This document shows, piece after piece, positions 26,650 through 35,476 of a stretch of 64,000 nt of DNA. Source of the stretch: Cyanobium sp. PCC 7001 (GTDB taxonomy: Bacteria > Cyanobacteriota > Cyanobacteriia > PCC-6307 > Cyanobiaceae); the NCBI RefSeq assembly GCF_000155635.1, contig NZ_DS990556.1, positions 1,851,079 through 1,915,078 on the forward strand. The letters run 5' to 3'. Both the position numbers and the translations under genes were made by a program. Each line of letters begins with the position of its first letter. The stretch's first letter is position 1. Below the pieces are notes generated by a model that was not told where the DNA came from, made no database searches, and saw only the letters and a list, made by a program, of their open reading frames with translations.

Positions 26650-26889
26650 ATGATCGGACCAGCCCGATCTCCCGCCATGGCCCGCAGCAGCCTTGCCCTG
26701 TTCCTCGCCACCGCCGGCCTGCTGGCAGGCACCCTGGGCTGCGGCCAGACCCCCGATGCGAAGGATGCCGGCGAGGCGGGTGAGGACGGCACCGAAATGA
26801 CGAGCCCGGCGCGGGAGGCCATGCCGGAGTCCAAGGACGGGGGCGAAGAAGGGGAAGGGGGAGAGGGCGGAGAGGCCGGCGAAGGCTGA
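26650..26889 (+). CDS. Small acidic putative lipoprotein
   Basis: This 79-aa protein has an N-terminal hydrophobic signal (ARSSLALFLATAGLLAGTLG) ending in a single Cys, a weak lipobox (TLGC), then a low-complexity acidic Gly/Glu tail (GGEEGEGGEGGEAGEG). ATG 26650 or 26677. No domain is known. The acidic tail could bind cations. It is divergent from the PKHD hydroxylase (65 bases) and convergent with the next gene (12 bases). Confidence 0.6.
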   Translation: MIGPARSPAMARSSLALFLATAGLLAGTLGCGQTPDAKDAGEAGEDGTEMTSPAREAMPESKDGGEEGEGGEGGEAGEG

Positions 26890-26901
26890 GCGGCCCCTGG
26901 C

Positions 26902-27189
26902 TCAGGCCCCCTCCGGCGCCCAGCCCCGCAGGCGATCGAGGCCGTCGGTCCAGGCCTGGCAGCGGCGGGTGAGGTGCTCTCCGTGGGCGATCAGGCCCCC
27001 ATGCAGCTGGCAGGTGAGCAGTGGAATGGCGCCGTCGACGGCCTGATGGCGGAAGAAGTGGCAGGTGAGGCACACCTGGCGGCTGCGGCTGGGCGCCAGC
27101 AGGGGCTGCTCGAGGTAGGGCCAATCCTGGACGGGTGCCTCCCCGGATCCCAGGGTTCGCGCAGCCTCTGGCGCATCGGGACGCACCAC
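26902..27189 (-). CDS. Small Cys/His-containing conserved protein
   Basis: This is about 95 aa from GTG 27189. The conserved-looking part is PYLEQPLLAPSRSRQVCLTC followed by HFFRHQAVDG, LLTCQLHGGLIAHGEHLTRR and CQAW; the Cys/His spacing suggests a metal site. The start is uncertain: the frame stays open to an ATG at 27324, but the extra N-terminal residues are Ser/Pro-rich low complexity. A LexA-type box lies at 27337-27350, just upstream of that ATG. Function is not recognised. Confidence 0.6.
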   Translation of the reverse strand: MVRPDAPEAARTLGSGEAPVQDWPYLEQPLLAPSRSRQVCLTCHFFRHQAVDGAIPLLTCQLHGGLIAHGEHLTRRCQAWTDGLDRLRGWAPEGA

Positions 27190-27336
27190 GGCTGGACTTA
27201 GCAAAGGGCTTGATCGGGAGAGGGACTGGGAGCCATGCGCTGTGGACCTTCCTCCGCAACTCGGAGAGTGGCTTGGTGACTGGCTCGCTGAGCGCTTGGG
27301 CGAGGGCAGCGGGGACACGGACATCGGCTCAGCTTC

Positions 27337-27350
27337 AGTACAGATGTACT
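27337..27350. promoter_or_regulatory. Candidate LexA (SOS) box
   Basis: AGTACAGATGTACT fits the cyanobacterial LexA consensus RGTACNNNDGTWCB at every position and is the core of a 16-base inverted repeat (27336-27351). It sits upstream of the small Cys/His gene read on the minus strand. Confidence 0.55.
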
Positions 27351-27411
27351 GTCCCAGGCCTGACGTGTCCTGTCAAAGCCCCCGGGCACGGCCCGCTCAA
27401 GGCGCCGACAC

Positions 27412-27648
27412 TCAGAAGCAGAAGGGCAGGAACTGGGTGCGGCAGGCGGTGTACCCGTCGATCAGGGGGCCGAGGCCGATCTGGTGAGCGATGCCGGCTC
27501 CGGTGAGACCTTCGGTGATGATGCCGATCACGATGCCGAGCATGGCGGCGCGGCCATTGAAGCGCTCAGCGCGCTGCAGCTGCTCCAGGTGGATCTGCTC
27601 GGTGGCACGGTCCTGGAACCACTTTTCGTTGGCGGGCGTGTTGGTCAT
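27412..27648 (-). CDS. hli: High-light-inducible protein (Hli, longer form)
   Basis: This 78-aa protein has one chlorophyll-binding helix: ERFNGRAAMLGIVIGIITEG has the E-x-x-N-G-R-x-A-M-L-G motif of the LHC superfamily, with the second Glu in ITEGLTG. Hli proteins bind chlorophyll and carotenoid and protect photosystem II or free pigment under high light. Upstream residues (EKWFQDRATEQIHLEQLQRA) form a soluble amphipathic helix. It is the last gene of a four-gene minus-strand mini-operon. Confidence 0.9.
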   Translation of the reverse strand: MTNTPANEKWFQDRATEQIHLEQLQRAERFNGRAAMLGIVIGIITEGLTGAGIAHQIGLGPLIDGYTACRTQFLPFCF

Positions 27649-27684
27649 GGAATCAAAGATGCAGGGGGGAGACGGAAAGGCGTG

Positions 27685-27762
27685 TCAGCTGGCGGGATCA
27701 GGCCGGAGCAGGGAACCGGCGATCCAGGCTGCGATCAGCACGACGGCAAGGGTTGCGGTCAT
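27685..27762 (-). CDS. 25-aa single-helix membrane peptide
   Basis: ATG at 27760-27762 overlaps the TGA of the 38-aa gene (ATGA). The product MTATLAVVLIAAWIAGSLLR plus five residues is almost one membrane helix, with Trp and a basic end. The overlap with its neighbour and the position between two hli genes make it credible despite its size. Function is unknown; small single-helix subunits of photosynthetic complexes look like this. Confidence 0.5.
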   Translation of the reverse strand: MTATLAVVLIAAWIAGSLLRPDPAS

Positions 27763-27875
27763 CGGGAATCAGGAGAGAGGTCGCTGGGACGGGACAGCAC
27801 GAAGGCCACCATTCCCGTCAGCACCACCGCGATGGCGATCAGTCCGGCGATGGCTGTGGTGTAGTCGCTGGTCAT
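27759..27875 (-). CDS. 38-aa single-helix membrane protein
   Basis: The product starts MTSDYTTAIAGLIAIAVVLT, continues with a hydrophobic helix to about residue 28, and ends with a polar Ser/Pro/Asp tail. It lies 5 bases after the 47-aa hli stop and overlaps the next gene by 4 bases (ATGA). I do not recognise it as a known Psb or Pet subunit, but size and topology fit one. It is probably co-translated with the neighbours. Confidence 0.58.
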   Translation of the reverse strand: MTSDYTTAIAGLIAIAVVLTGMVAFVLSRPSDLSPDSR

Positions 27876-27880
27876 GGCGC

Positions 27881-28024
27881 TCAACCCAGGCCGACCTGGG
27901 AGAGGATGCCCTGACCGGTGAGCAGCTCGGTGGCCAGGCCGATCACGAAGCCGAGCATGGCCAGACGGCCATTCCAGGTTTCGGCGAAGGCGCTGAAGCC
28001 GAAGCGGGCGGTGGAGTCGGTCAT
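27881..28024 (-). CDS. hli: High-light-inducible protein (Hli, short form)
   Basis: This 47-aa protein is the minimal Hli form: ETWNGRLAMLGFVIGLATEL has both Glu and the NGR-x-AMLG motif for chlorophyll binding, with a short N-terminal tail MTDSTARFGFSAFA. ATG 28024 is the first gene of the mini-operon; the promoter must lie in the 57-base divergent gap, which contains the dyad at 28048-28066. Confidence 0.93.
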   Translation of the reverse strand: MTDSTARFGFSAFAETWNGRLAMLGFVIGLATELLTGQGILSQVGLG

Positions 28025-28047
28025 GGCGGTGGGGTGTCGTTGCGTTT

Positions 28048-28066
28048 TGTTACGTAGACTGTAACA
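28048..28066. promoter_or_regulatory. Perfect 6-7-6 dyad in the hli divergent promoter
   Basis: TGTTAC (28048-28053) and GTAACA (28061-28066) form a perfect inverted repeat with a 7-base spacer, 24 bases upstream of the short hli gene and 16 bases before the peroxiredoxin-like gene. The symmetry suggests a dimeric regulator acting on both directions. Confidence 0.55.
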
Positions 28067-28081
28067 GACTGCAACGGGTTC

Positions 28082-28861
28082 TTGACGGAATTGCCTACAT
28101 CGGCTGCGGCCCAAGGGATCACAGAGGCTGACTCCACGCCGCCCGCGGCCCTGCTCGAAGCCCTGGCCACCCGCGAGGGCATGGCCGCAGGCCACCGCCG
28201 GCTGGTGCTGCTCTGGGGCCAGCTCGGGGATTTCGACAGCCTCGAGTACGCCCAGGCCCTGGCGGGATCCCGCGGCCGGCTCGAACAGGCCGGGATCAAG
28301 GTGCTGGCCTTCGGCATCGGCAACGAGGCGGGCCGGCAGCGCTTCTGCGCCTTCACCGGCTTCCCGCTTGCCTGGCTGGAGGCGGTGCCGGACGCGACGC
28401 TCCATCAGGCGCTGGATCTCTACCCGGGCCTGCAGCTGCCGATCGGGCCCTGGGGCAACCTGCTGCTGATGTGCGCCGGGCTCGGCTCCCCGGGCACGCT
28501 GCAGGAAGTGCTGCGCGGCTACACGGGCGACCGCCAGGCTCCCCCGTTGATCGACGAGCAGGCAGTGATCCACGCCCCTCCCCTGCCCCCACTGCGGGGT
28601 TCCCTGTTCGCCCGGGCCGGCGGCCGGGGCTTTCAGCGGCCGTTCGAGCTGGCCACGATCCGCCTGCGCAACATGGGCGAGGTGCTGGGGCATTGGCGCA
28701 CCTATGTGCCCCGCGACGCTTTCCTCACCCAGCGGGGCGGCACCTTCCTGCTGGACGCGGACAACACCCTGCTCTACGTCCACCGGGACCGGGGCATTCT
28801 GGGGTTCGCCGAGACCATGGCCCAACCGCTGCGGTTCCTGGAGCCCTACCTCGGTGCCTGA
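28082..28861 (+). CDS. Peroxiredoxin-like (AhpC/TSA-type) family protein
   Basis: This 259-aa protein appears to have a thioredoxin-fold pattern: HRRLVLLWGQLGDFDSLEYA, then QAGIKVLAFGIGNEAGRQRF with Cys in RFCAFTGFP, and a C-terminal GGTFLLDADNTLLYVHRDRG strand pair typical of AhpC/TSA-like proteins. The canonical peroxidatic TxxC motif is not evident, so peroxidase activity is uncertain. It starts with TTG at 28082; no better start is close. It is divergent from the hli operon with only 57 bases between. Confidence 0.68.
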   Translation: MTELPTSAAAQGITEADSTPPAALLEALATREGMAAGHRRLVLLWGQLGDFDSLEYAQALAGSRGRLEQAGIKVLAFGIGNEAGRQRFCAFTGFPLAWLEAVPDATLHQALDLYPGLQLPIGPWGNLLLMCAGLGSPGTLQEVLRGYTGDRQAPPLIDEQAVIHAPPLPPLRGSLFARAGGRGFQRPFELATIRLRNMGEVLGHWRTYVPRDAFLTQRGGTFLLDADNTLLYVHRDRGILGFAETMAQPLRFLEPYLGA

Positions 28862-28886
28862 ACCCGTTGCCCCCTAAGGCACGGCC

Positions 28887-29701
28887 ATGAAGACCGATCA
28901 CGTCACCTTGACTCTCCAGCCTCTGGAGACTGCAGGCTTGGGTGATGGCCCCCGCCCCTCGCCGCCGATGGCATCGCCTCCCCTCCATCACGTGCGGCTT
29001 TACCGCATGGACCTGCCCGATCACACCTGTCCCTGGGGGCTGAAGGCGGTGAGACTTCTCGAGGAGCGGCAGATCCCCTTCGAGGACCACCCACTTCGCA
29101 GCGACGAGGAGGTGGACGCCTTCAAGGCCGCCCATGGGGTGGCCACCACGCCCCAGGTGTACGCGGACCAGGAGCGCATCGGCGGCTACAGCGAGCTGGC
29201 GAGGCGGCTGGGGACCCGGCCGGAAGCCGCCGACGTGTCCTACATCCCGGTGATCGCCGTGTTCGCCACCGCGGCGCTGATGGCTCTGGCGCTGGCAGGC
29301 GGTTTCAACGGCTTCATGGGGATCGCCATCTGTCTTCTGGCGATGCTGAAGCTGATGGATGTGGAGGCTTTCGCTGCCAGCTTCCGCAAGTACGACCTGC
29401 TCAGCCAGCGCTGGAGCAGCTGGGCCCGCCTGTACCCCGGAGTGGAACTGCTGGTGGGCCTCGGCATCCTGCTGCGGCCGGAACTCCTGGTGGCGGCACG
29501 GCTGTTGGGCGCCACGGCCGTGGTGCTCGGGGGCATGGGCATGGTGTCCGTGGGCAAGGCCGTGTTCATCGACCGTCTGGCCCTGAACTGCGCCTGCGTG
29601 GGGGGCAACAGCCGCACGCCCCTCGGCGTGGTGAGCTTTGCCGAGAACCTGATCATGGGCGTGATGGGCACCCTGATGCTGGTGGCTGGACGGGTCGCCC
29701 T

Positions 29702-29705
<4 letters not shown>
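28887..29705 (+). CDS. Glutaredoxin-MauE/DoxX-like fusion membrane protein
   Basis: This 272-aa protein has a glutaredoxin domain at about residues 35-110 with active site TCPWGLKAVRLLEE, which has one Cys (CPWG) and so is a monothiol type; the glutathione-site TTPQVYADQERIGGYSEL follows. Residues 115-270 form about four membrane helices of MauE/DoxX type with a Cys pair in LNCACVGGNSRTPLG. This layout suggests redox transfer across the membrane. Its stop overlaps the TTG of the multicopper oxidase, so the two are coupled and may act together in metal or thiol handling. Confidence 0.8.
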
Positions 29706-31237
<1,532 letters not shown>

Positions 31238-31336
31238 AGCCGCGCGAACCGGAACAGGCTCCCTCAGGCGCCACCAGGCTCTCCCCCGCGTCTTCGCCTG
31301 GTCACAGCTGAACCCCGCCAGGCCGGAACCCCGGGG

Positions 31337-31717
31337 TCACCGGGCGGCCGCGTCGTGTGATGGCACAAGCCCGCTCCTGCCGCCGCAGGATTGCCAGTGC
31401 TCCAGCAGGCTGGTGAGGTCGTCCCGCAGGGTGTGGAGGTCCTCTATGCGCCGCTGTATGTCACCGATCTTGGCGCGGATGGTGGCCTGAAGGTTCTCGC
31501 AGGTGCACAGGCCGGAACGCCTGGCCTCCAGCACGGTGCGGATGGTGTCCAGGGGGATGTCCAAGGCCCGCAGGGTTCGGATCAGGGAGAGGTCCTTGTC
31601 CACGGCCTCATCGAACAGCCGATAACGGCCTGCCGTGCGGGAGACGGGCAGGAGCAGCCCCTGATCGCAAGAGAAGCGGATCGTCTTCACCGACACGCCG
31701 GAGCGCGCGGCCACCAC
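31337..31717 (-). CDS. MerR-family metal-responsive regulator
   Basis: This is about 126 aa from GTG 31717. A winged helix-turn-helix (VVAARSGVSVKTIRFSCDQG, then RTAGRYRLFDEAVDKDLSLI) is followed by the dimer helix starting RRSGLCTCENLQATIRAKIG and a C-terminal Cys in HWQSCGG. Cys at the start of the dimer helix is typical of heavy-metal MerR proteins. The real start is unclear: ATG 31755 or 31770 lies in another frame, and one extra base in a C8 run (31729-31736) would join them. A MerR-type promoter reads away from it on the plus strand. Confidence 0.8.
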   Translation of the reverse strand: MVAARSGVSVKTIRFSCDQGLLLPVSRTAGRYRLFDEAVDKDLSLIRTLRALDIPLDTIRTVLEARRSGLCTCENLQATIRAKIGDIQRRIEDLHTLRDDLTSLLEHWQSCGGRSGLVPSHDAAAR

Positions 31718-31758
31718 GCCGATCTGCTGGGGGGGGAAGCGACTGCCGCCACCATCGC

Positions 31759-31789
31759 TTGACTCTCCATCAGGGGGAGACTCGATCCT
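31759..31789 (+). promoter_or_regulatory. MerR-type promoter with 19-bp spacer
   Basis: The -35 box TTGACT (31759-31764) and a weak -10 GATCCT (31784-31789) are separated by 19 bp, the over-long spacer characteristic of MerR-controlled promoters. Between them ACTCTCC and GGAGACT form a near-perfect 7-7-7 dyad (one mismatch). It lies directly upstream of the MerR gene and faces the DUF305-like remnant. Confidence 0.7.
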
Positions 31790-31812
31790 AGGGGCGCTGT
31801 GCTTCTCTGCCG

Positions 31813-32150
31813 ATGCAACGACTGCTCTCGCTCGCTGCCGCCGTGGCGCTCCTGCCCCTGGGCCAGGGGCGCAAGGCCTGGTCCCCGCAGGCCCCCGTGT
31901 ACCCGGTCGTAGCTGCCCCCTGGGGGTGATCCCGACGCCATGGTGCACAGGAGCCCTGCCAGCCTCAGGCGATGCGGATGATGGGCACCACCCCCACCAC
32001 GGACACCCGGGTGGCGTGGTTCCCCGAGGAGATGATCCAGCACCACCGCGGCGCCCTGGAGATGCCCACGGCGCCCTGGCGACATGCAGCACTCCCACCA
32101 TCCGGCGGCTGCTCCAGGCCGGTGGCCTCAACAAACCGGAGCACGGCCGG
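31813..32150 (+). pseudogene. Decayed DUF305-like secreted copper protein
   Basis: A 38-aa frame (31813-31929) reads MQRLLSLAAAVALLPLGQGR, a signal-peptide-like start, then KAWSPQAPVYPVVAAPWG and stop. About 80 bases on, in another frame, AWFPEEMIQHHRGALEMPT resembles the core M-I-x-H-H-x-G-A-x-x-M motif of DUF305 proteins, often linked to copper resistance. The rest is out of frame. The position behind a MerR-type promoter, next to the multicopper oxidase, fits a former metal-induced gene. The 38-aa peptide alone might still be made. Confidence 0.45.
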
Positions 32151-32301
32151 TTCGATCCTCTATTCCGGTTCAGAGGCCCGCCCTCTGTCGCCGGCCATCG
32201 CCCGAGCCCACCTGCAGGCTGGTGCGAATGCCATTCTCAAAGTCGCTGGGCTGCCGAACCTTGCCGTGGCACATCCGCACCAGCCCAGGATCTGTCCGCG
32301 A

Positions 32302-32373
<72 letters not shown>

Positions 32374-33408
32374 GTGAGGCCGACGCTACCGCAACCGATC
32401 CGTCAGGCCGGGACGCCGCAGCCGCAGTCGCGGCTGCGGCGCAGACGTGCTCGCCCCAGCCGGCTTCTGCGCCTGCGCTGGCGCGGCGAGTCCCTGGCGC
32501 TGCGGCTGCTGCTGGCCCTGCTGCGCGGCCGCTCCCACGGCACCATGCGGCGCGGCATCCGCCTGGCCAGCCGGCTGGCGGCGCCGGCCCTGGCCCAGCG
32601 CATGGCCACGGCATGCGCCAACCTTGAGCGGGTGTACGGCGACCAGCTCAGCCCGGCCCAGCGGCGTCAGCTGGCCGGCGAGTCGCTGCAGAGCTTCTTC
32701 CTCTCCTGCCTGGAATCGATCATCCAGCCGGTGGAACCGCAGCGGATCACGGCCGAAGGGGAGGGGCTGGCCGCCCTGATGGCCATGCACCGGCGCGGGG
32801 AGGCCCTGATCGTGGGCTCGCTGCATCTGGGCTGCTGGGATCTGGGCCTGCGCTGGCTGAGCGAGCGGCTGCCCAACCTGGCCGTGATCTACCGCCCTGC
32901 CCACAACCCCCACGCCGACGCCCTGCTGAATGCGGCCCGCAGCGCCAACAGCCACTGCCGCTGGATCTCCCAGTTCGATGCCCGCGGCATCCTGCAGAGC
33001 CTGCGCGACGGCTGCGGCCTGGTGGTGATGACCGATCTCTACAGCCACCGCAATGCGCTCATGGTGGATTTCCTGGGACTCCGCACCCGCTTCGCCTCCG
33101 GGCCGGTGGCGCTCTCGCAGAAGACGGGCGCGCCCCTGTTTCCAGTGGCCCACGTGCGCGGCGACGACGGCCGCTTCCGCCTGATCTGCGGCGCGCCCCT
33201 GCAGCCGGGACAGGGCCCGGAAGCCCTGGCGGCCCAGGCCTCGGCCGTGGCCCGCTGGCACGAGCGCTGGATCCAGGCCTATGCCGAGCAGTACTACTGG
33301 ATCAACCGCCGCTGGCGCCCCGGCGACGGCAGCGGTGAGCGTCTGCGGCCGATCGGGCCGCCGGCCTCCCGAGCCCTGGCGCGGAACCGGGGGCGAGGGC
33401 GGCGCTGA
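32374..33408 (+). CDS. LpxL/HtrB-type lysophospholipid acyltransferase
   Basis: This is a protein of up to 344 aa. The acyltransferase H-x4-D motif is HLGCWD in LIVGSLHLGCWDLGLRWLSE, followed by VIYRPAHNPHADALL and a substrate-site region (GGPVALSQKTGAPLFPVAHV-like). The family acylates lipid A or glycolipids at the membrane. The start is unclear: GTG 32374 directly abuts the tRNA-Val 5' end; ATG 32545 would remove a basic, membrane-associated N terminus. A 12-bp hairpin lies in the early coding region. The next gene overlaps the stop by one base. Confidence 0.82.
   Translation: MRPTLPQPIRQAGTPQPQSRLRRRRARPSRLLRLRWRGESLALRLLLALLRGRSHGTMRRGIRLASRLAAPALAQRMATACANLERVYGDQLSPAQRRQLAGESLQSFFLSCLESIIQPVEPQRITAEGEGLAALMAMHRRGEALIVGSLHLGCWDLGLRWLSERLPNLAVIYRPAHNPHADALLNAARSANSHCRWISQFDARGILQSLRDGCGLVVMTDLYSHRNALMVDFLGLRTRFASGPVALSQKTGAPLFPVAHVRGDDGRFRLICGAPLQPGQGPEALAAQASAVARWHERWIQAYAEQYYWINRRWRPGDGSGERLRPIGPPASRALARNRGRGRR
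32414..32441. repeat. 12-bp perfect inverted repeat (hairpin)
   Basis: CGCCGCAGCCGC (32414-32425) and GCGGCTGCGGCG (32430-32441) pair perfectly around AGTC. It lies upstream of tRNA-Val and inside the extended N terminus of the acyltransferase frame. Confidence 0.85.
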
Positions 33409-33947
33409 TGGCCAGCGGTCGCCGGCATGACCGGGCCACCTGGCGGCTGTCGCTGCCCTTCGCCCTGCTCTGGGGGCCCGGCCTGGGGCCGGCCGGCATG
33501 GCGGTGGCGGGTCTCAGCTTTCTGGCCGGTGGCCTGCTGCTCTCCCCCGACCTCGACACCCGCTCCAACGCCACCCGCCGCTGGGGCCCCCTGCGGCTGC
33601 TGTGGTGGCCCTACCGCAAGGGGCTGTCGCACCGCTCGCTGCTGTCGCACAGCCCGCTGCTGGGAACCGCCGGCCGGCTGGGCTACCTGCTGCTGCTCTG
33701 CCTGGCGCTGGCCGCGCTGCTGGCGCCCCTGGGCGGGCCGGCTCCGGCGACGCTGCTGAGCGCAGGGGCCCGGCTCTGGCGTGAGCACCGGCCCCTGGTG
33801 ATCGCCGCGCTGGTGGGCCTGGAGGCGAGCAGCTGGCTGCACCTGCTCCAGGATGGCGATCCGATGCCGCGGCTGCCCCGGCTGCTGCGCCGCCGCGCCT
33901 CACGCCGCCCAGAGCATCGCCCTGTGCGCCGCCGCCCGCCCCTCTGA
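33408..33947 (+). CDS. DUF2227-type putative metal-binding membrane protein
   Basis: This 179-aa protein has helices around 15-45 and 85-105 and the conserved Asp/His motifs LLSPDLDTRSNATRRWG and KGLSHRSLLSHSPLLG, which fit the DUF2227 putative metal-binding family widespread in cyanobacteria. The C-terminal 25 residues are very basic. The ATG shares one base with the previous stop (TGATG), so it is translationally coupled to the acyltransferase. Its role is not known. Confidence 0.8.
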   Translation: MASGRRHDRATWRLSLPFALLWGPGLGPAGMAVAGLSFLAGGLLLSPDLDTRSNATRRWGPLRLLWWPYRKGLSHRSLLSHSPLLGTAGRLGYLLLLCLALAALLAPLGGPAPATLLSAGARLWREHRPLVIAALVGLEASSWLHLLQDGDPMPRLPRLLRRRASRRPEHRPVRRRPPL

Positions 33948-33984
33948 GGCCGGTTCCCATCCCATGGCCCACGCCCGCTGATCC

Positions 33985-34920
33985 ATGCCCCCTGATCCGC
34001 CTGGCTCGTCCCTCCCCGACCCCAGCCTCGGCGCCCCCCCGGACGCCACCCTCGAGGCCCTGGCCGAGCTGATCGCGGTGGTGCACCGGCTGCGCGACCC
34101 CGTGAGCGGCTGCCCCTGGGATCTGGAGCAGACCCACGCCTCCCTGGTGCCCTACGTGCTGGAGGAGGCCCATGAGGTGGCGGATGCCATCCGCCATGGC
34201 GACGACCGCCACCTGGCCGAGGAACTGGGCGATCTGCTGCTGCAGGTCGTGCTGCATGCCCGCATCGCCGGCGAGGAGGGCCGCTTCGATCTGGAGGCCA
34301 TCGCCCGGGGCATCAGCGCCAAGCTGATGCGGCGCCATCCGCACGTGTTTGGCCCGCCTGGCCAGGCCGCTGCGATGGCCGACAGCGCGGCCGTGAAGGC
34401 CAGCTGGGAGGCGATCAAGGCCGAGGAGCGCCGCCAGGCCGCCGCCGCAGGATCGGGTGCCCCCCCCTCAGCGAGCCCCCTCAGCGACCGGCTGGCGGGC
34501 AAGGTGCGCGGCCAGCCCGCCCTGTCCGGTGCCATGACCATCTCCAGGAAAGCCGCCGCAGCCGGCTTCGAATGGGACGATCTCGGCGGCGTGTGGGAGA
34601 AGGTGCACGAGGAGCTCGATGAGCTCAAGGAGGCCGTGGCCAGCGGCGATCGGGCCCATGCCCAGGAGGAACTGGGCGACGTGCTGTTCACCCTGGTGAA
34701 CGTGGCCCGCTGGTGCGGCATGGATCCCGAAGCGGGCCTGGCCGGCACCAACCGCCGCTTCCTCGACCGCTTCTCCCGGGTGGAGGCGGCCCTGGGAGGC
34801 GATCTCAGCGGCCGCAGCCTGCGGGAACTGGAGGGCCTGTGGCAGGCGGCCAAGGCGGCGATCCGGGCCGAAGCGAACCCTGCGCCAGGCAGCACAGCAG
34901 CCGCCGAGGGTGTGCCCTAG
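33985..34920 (+). CDS. mazG: MazG nucleoside triphosphate pyrophosphohydrolase
   Basis: This 311-aa enzyme hydrolyses non-canonical or excess NTPs to NMP and PPi. It has two MazG domains: CPWDLEQTHASLVPYVLEEA with the metal-binding EELGDLLLQVVLHARIA, and in the second half GFEWDDLGGVWEKVHEELDE with EEELGDVLFTLVNVARW. The N-terminal 20 residues are Pro-rich and the C-terminal tail is longer than usual. It is convergent with arfB; the two stop codons share CTAG (34917-34920). Confidence 0.95.
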   Translation: MPPDPPGSSLPDPSLGAPPDATLEALAELIAVVHRLRDPVSGCPWDLEQTHASLVPYVLEEAHEVADAIRHGDDRHLAEELGDLLLQVVLHARIAGEEGRFDLEAIARGISAKLMRRHPHVFGPPGQAAAMADSAAVKASWEAIKAEERRQAAAAGSGAPPSASPLSDRLAGKVRGQPALSGAMTISRKAAAAGFEWDDLGGVWEKVHEELDELKEAVASGDRAHAQEELGDVLFTLVNVARWCGMDPEAGLAGTNRRFLDRFSRVEAALGGDLSGRSLRELEGLWQAAKAAIRAEANPAPGSTAAAEGVP

Positions 34921-35369
34921 TCGTCGGCGAGCCTGTCGCGGGAGGCCCGCCGGGCCTTGATGGCGCTGCGCCGCTTCTTGGCGGTGAGCCGCCGCTCCAC
35001 CGCTCCCCGGCTGGGTCGGGTGGCACGCCGCGGCAGCGGCGGCGGTTGCAGCGCCTCCTGCAGCAGGGCCACCAGCCGCCGCTGGGCCGCCACCCGGTTG
35101 CGCCACTGGGAGCGGTGTTCACTGGCCGCCACCACTACGGATCCATCCACCAGCCTTGGCTCCAGCCGCCGCAGGGCGCGGGCGCGCCGCCCGGGAGGAA
35201 ACGCCTCGGAGGCCGCCAGATCGAACACCAGCTCCACCCGCGAGTCGGTGGTGTTCACGTTCTGACCGCCGGGGCCGGAGGAGCGGGAGAAGCGCCAGTG
35301 CAGTTCCGCCGCCGGGATCAGCACGGCCGGCGACACGCGCAGATCACCGCTGGGCAGGGCGCTGGCCAT
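34917..35369 (-). CDS. arfB: Peptidyl-tRNA hydrolase ArfB-type (GGQ release factor-like)
   Basis: This 150-aa ribosome-rescue factor has the catalytic motif [16 protein letters not shown] with G34-G35-Q36, which hydrolyses peptidyl-tRNA on stalled ribosomes. The C-terminal tail is strongly basic ([20 protein letters not shown]), as needed to enter the empty mRNA channel. ATG 35369 is preferred over an upstream ATG at 35441. It ends tail-to-tail with mazG with a shared CTAG. Confidence 0.92.
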   Translation of the reverse strand: MASALPSGDLRVSPAVLIPAAELHWRFSRSSGPGGQNVNTTDSRVELVFDLAASEAFPPGRRARALRRLEPRLVDGSVVVAASEHRSQWRNRVAAQRRLVALLQEALQPPPLPRRATRPSRGAVERRLTAKKRRSAIKARRASRDRLADD

Positions 35370-35476
35370 GGCCTGAGCCTGCCACGGGCGCCGGCGCGGG
35401 CGCAGGCCCGGGCCCGGTGGGGCGAGACCCCGGCTGTGCAAGCGTACGCAGAGCGCTCCCGGGCCCCCGCTCCGCC

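Noticed and set aside
28044-28068. HLR1 (RpaB) site in the hli promoter
   Set aside because: The half-sites resemble GTTACA but the spacing and second repeat do not fit the direct-repeat consensus; the inverted repeat describes the sequence better.
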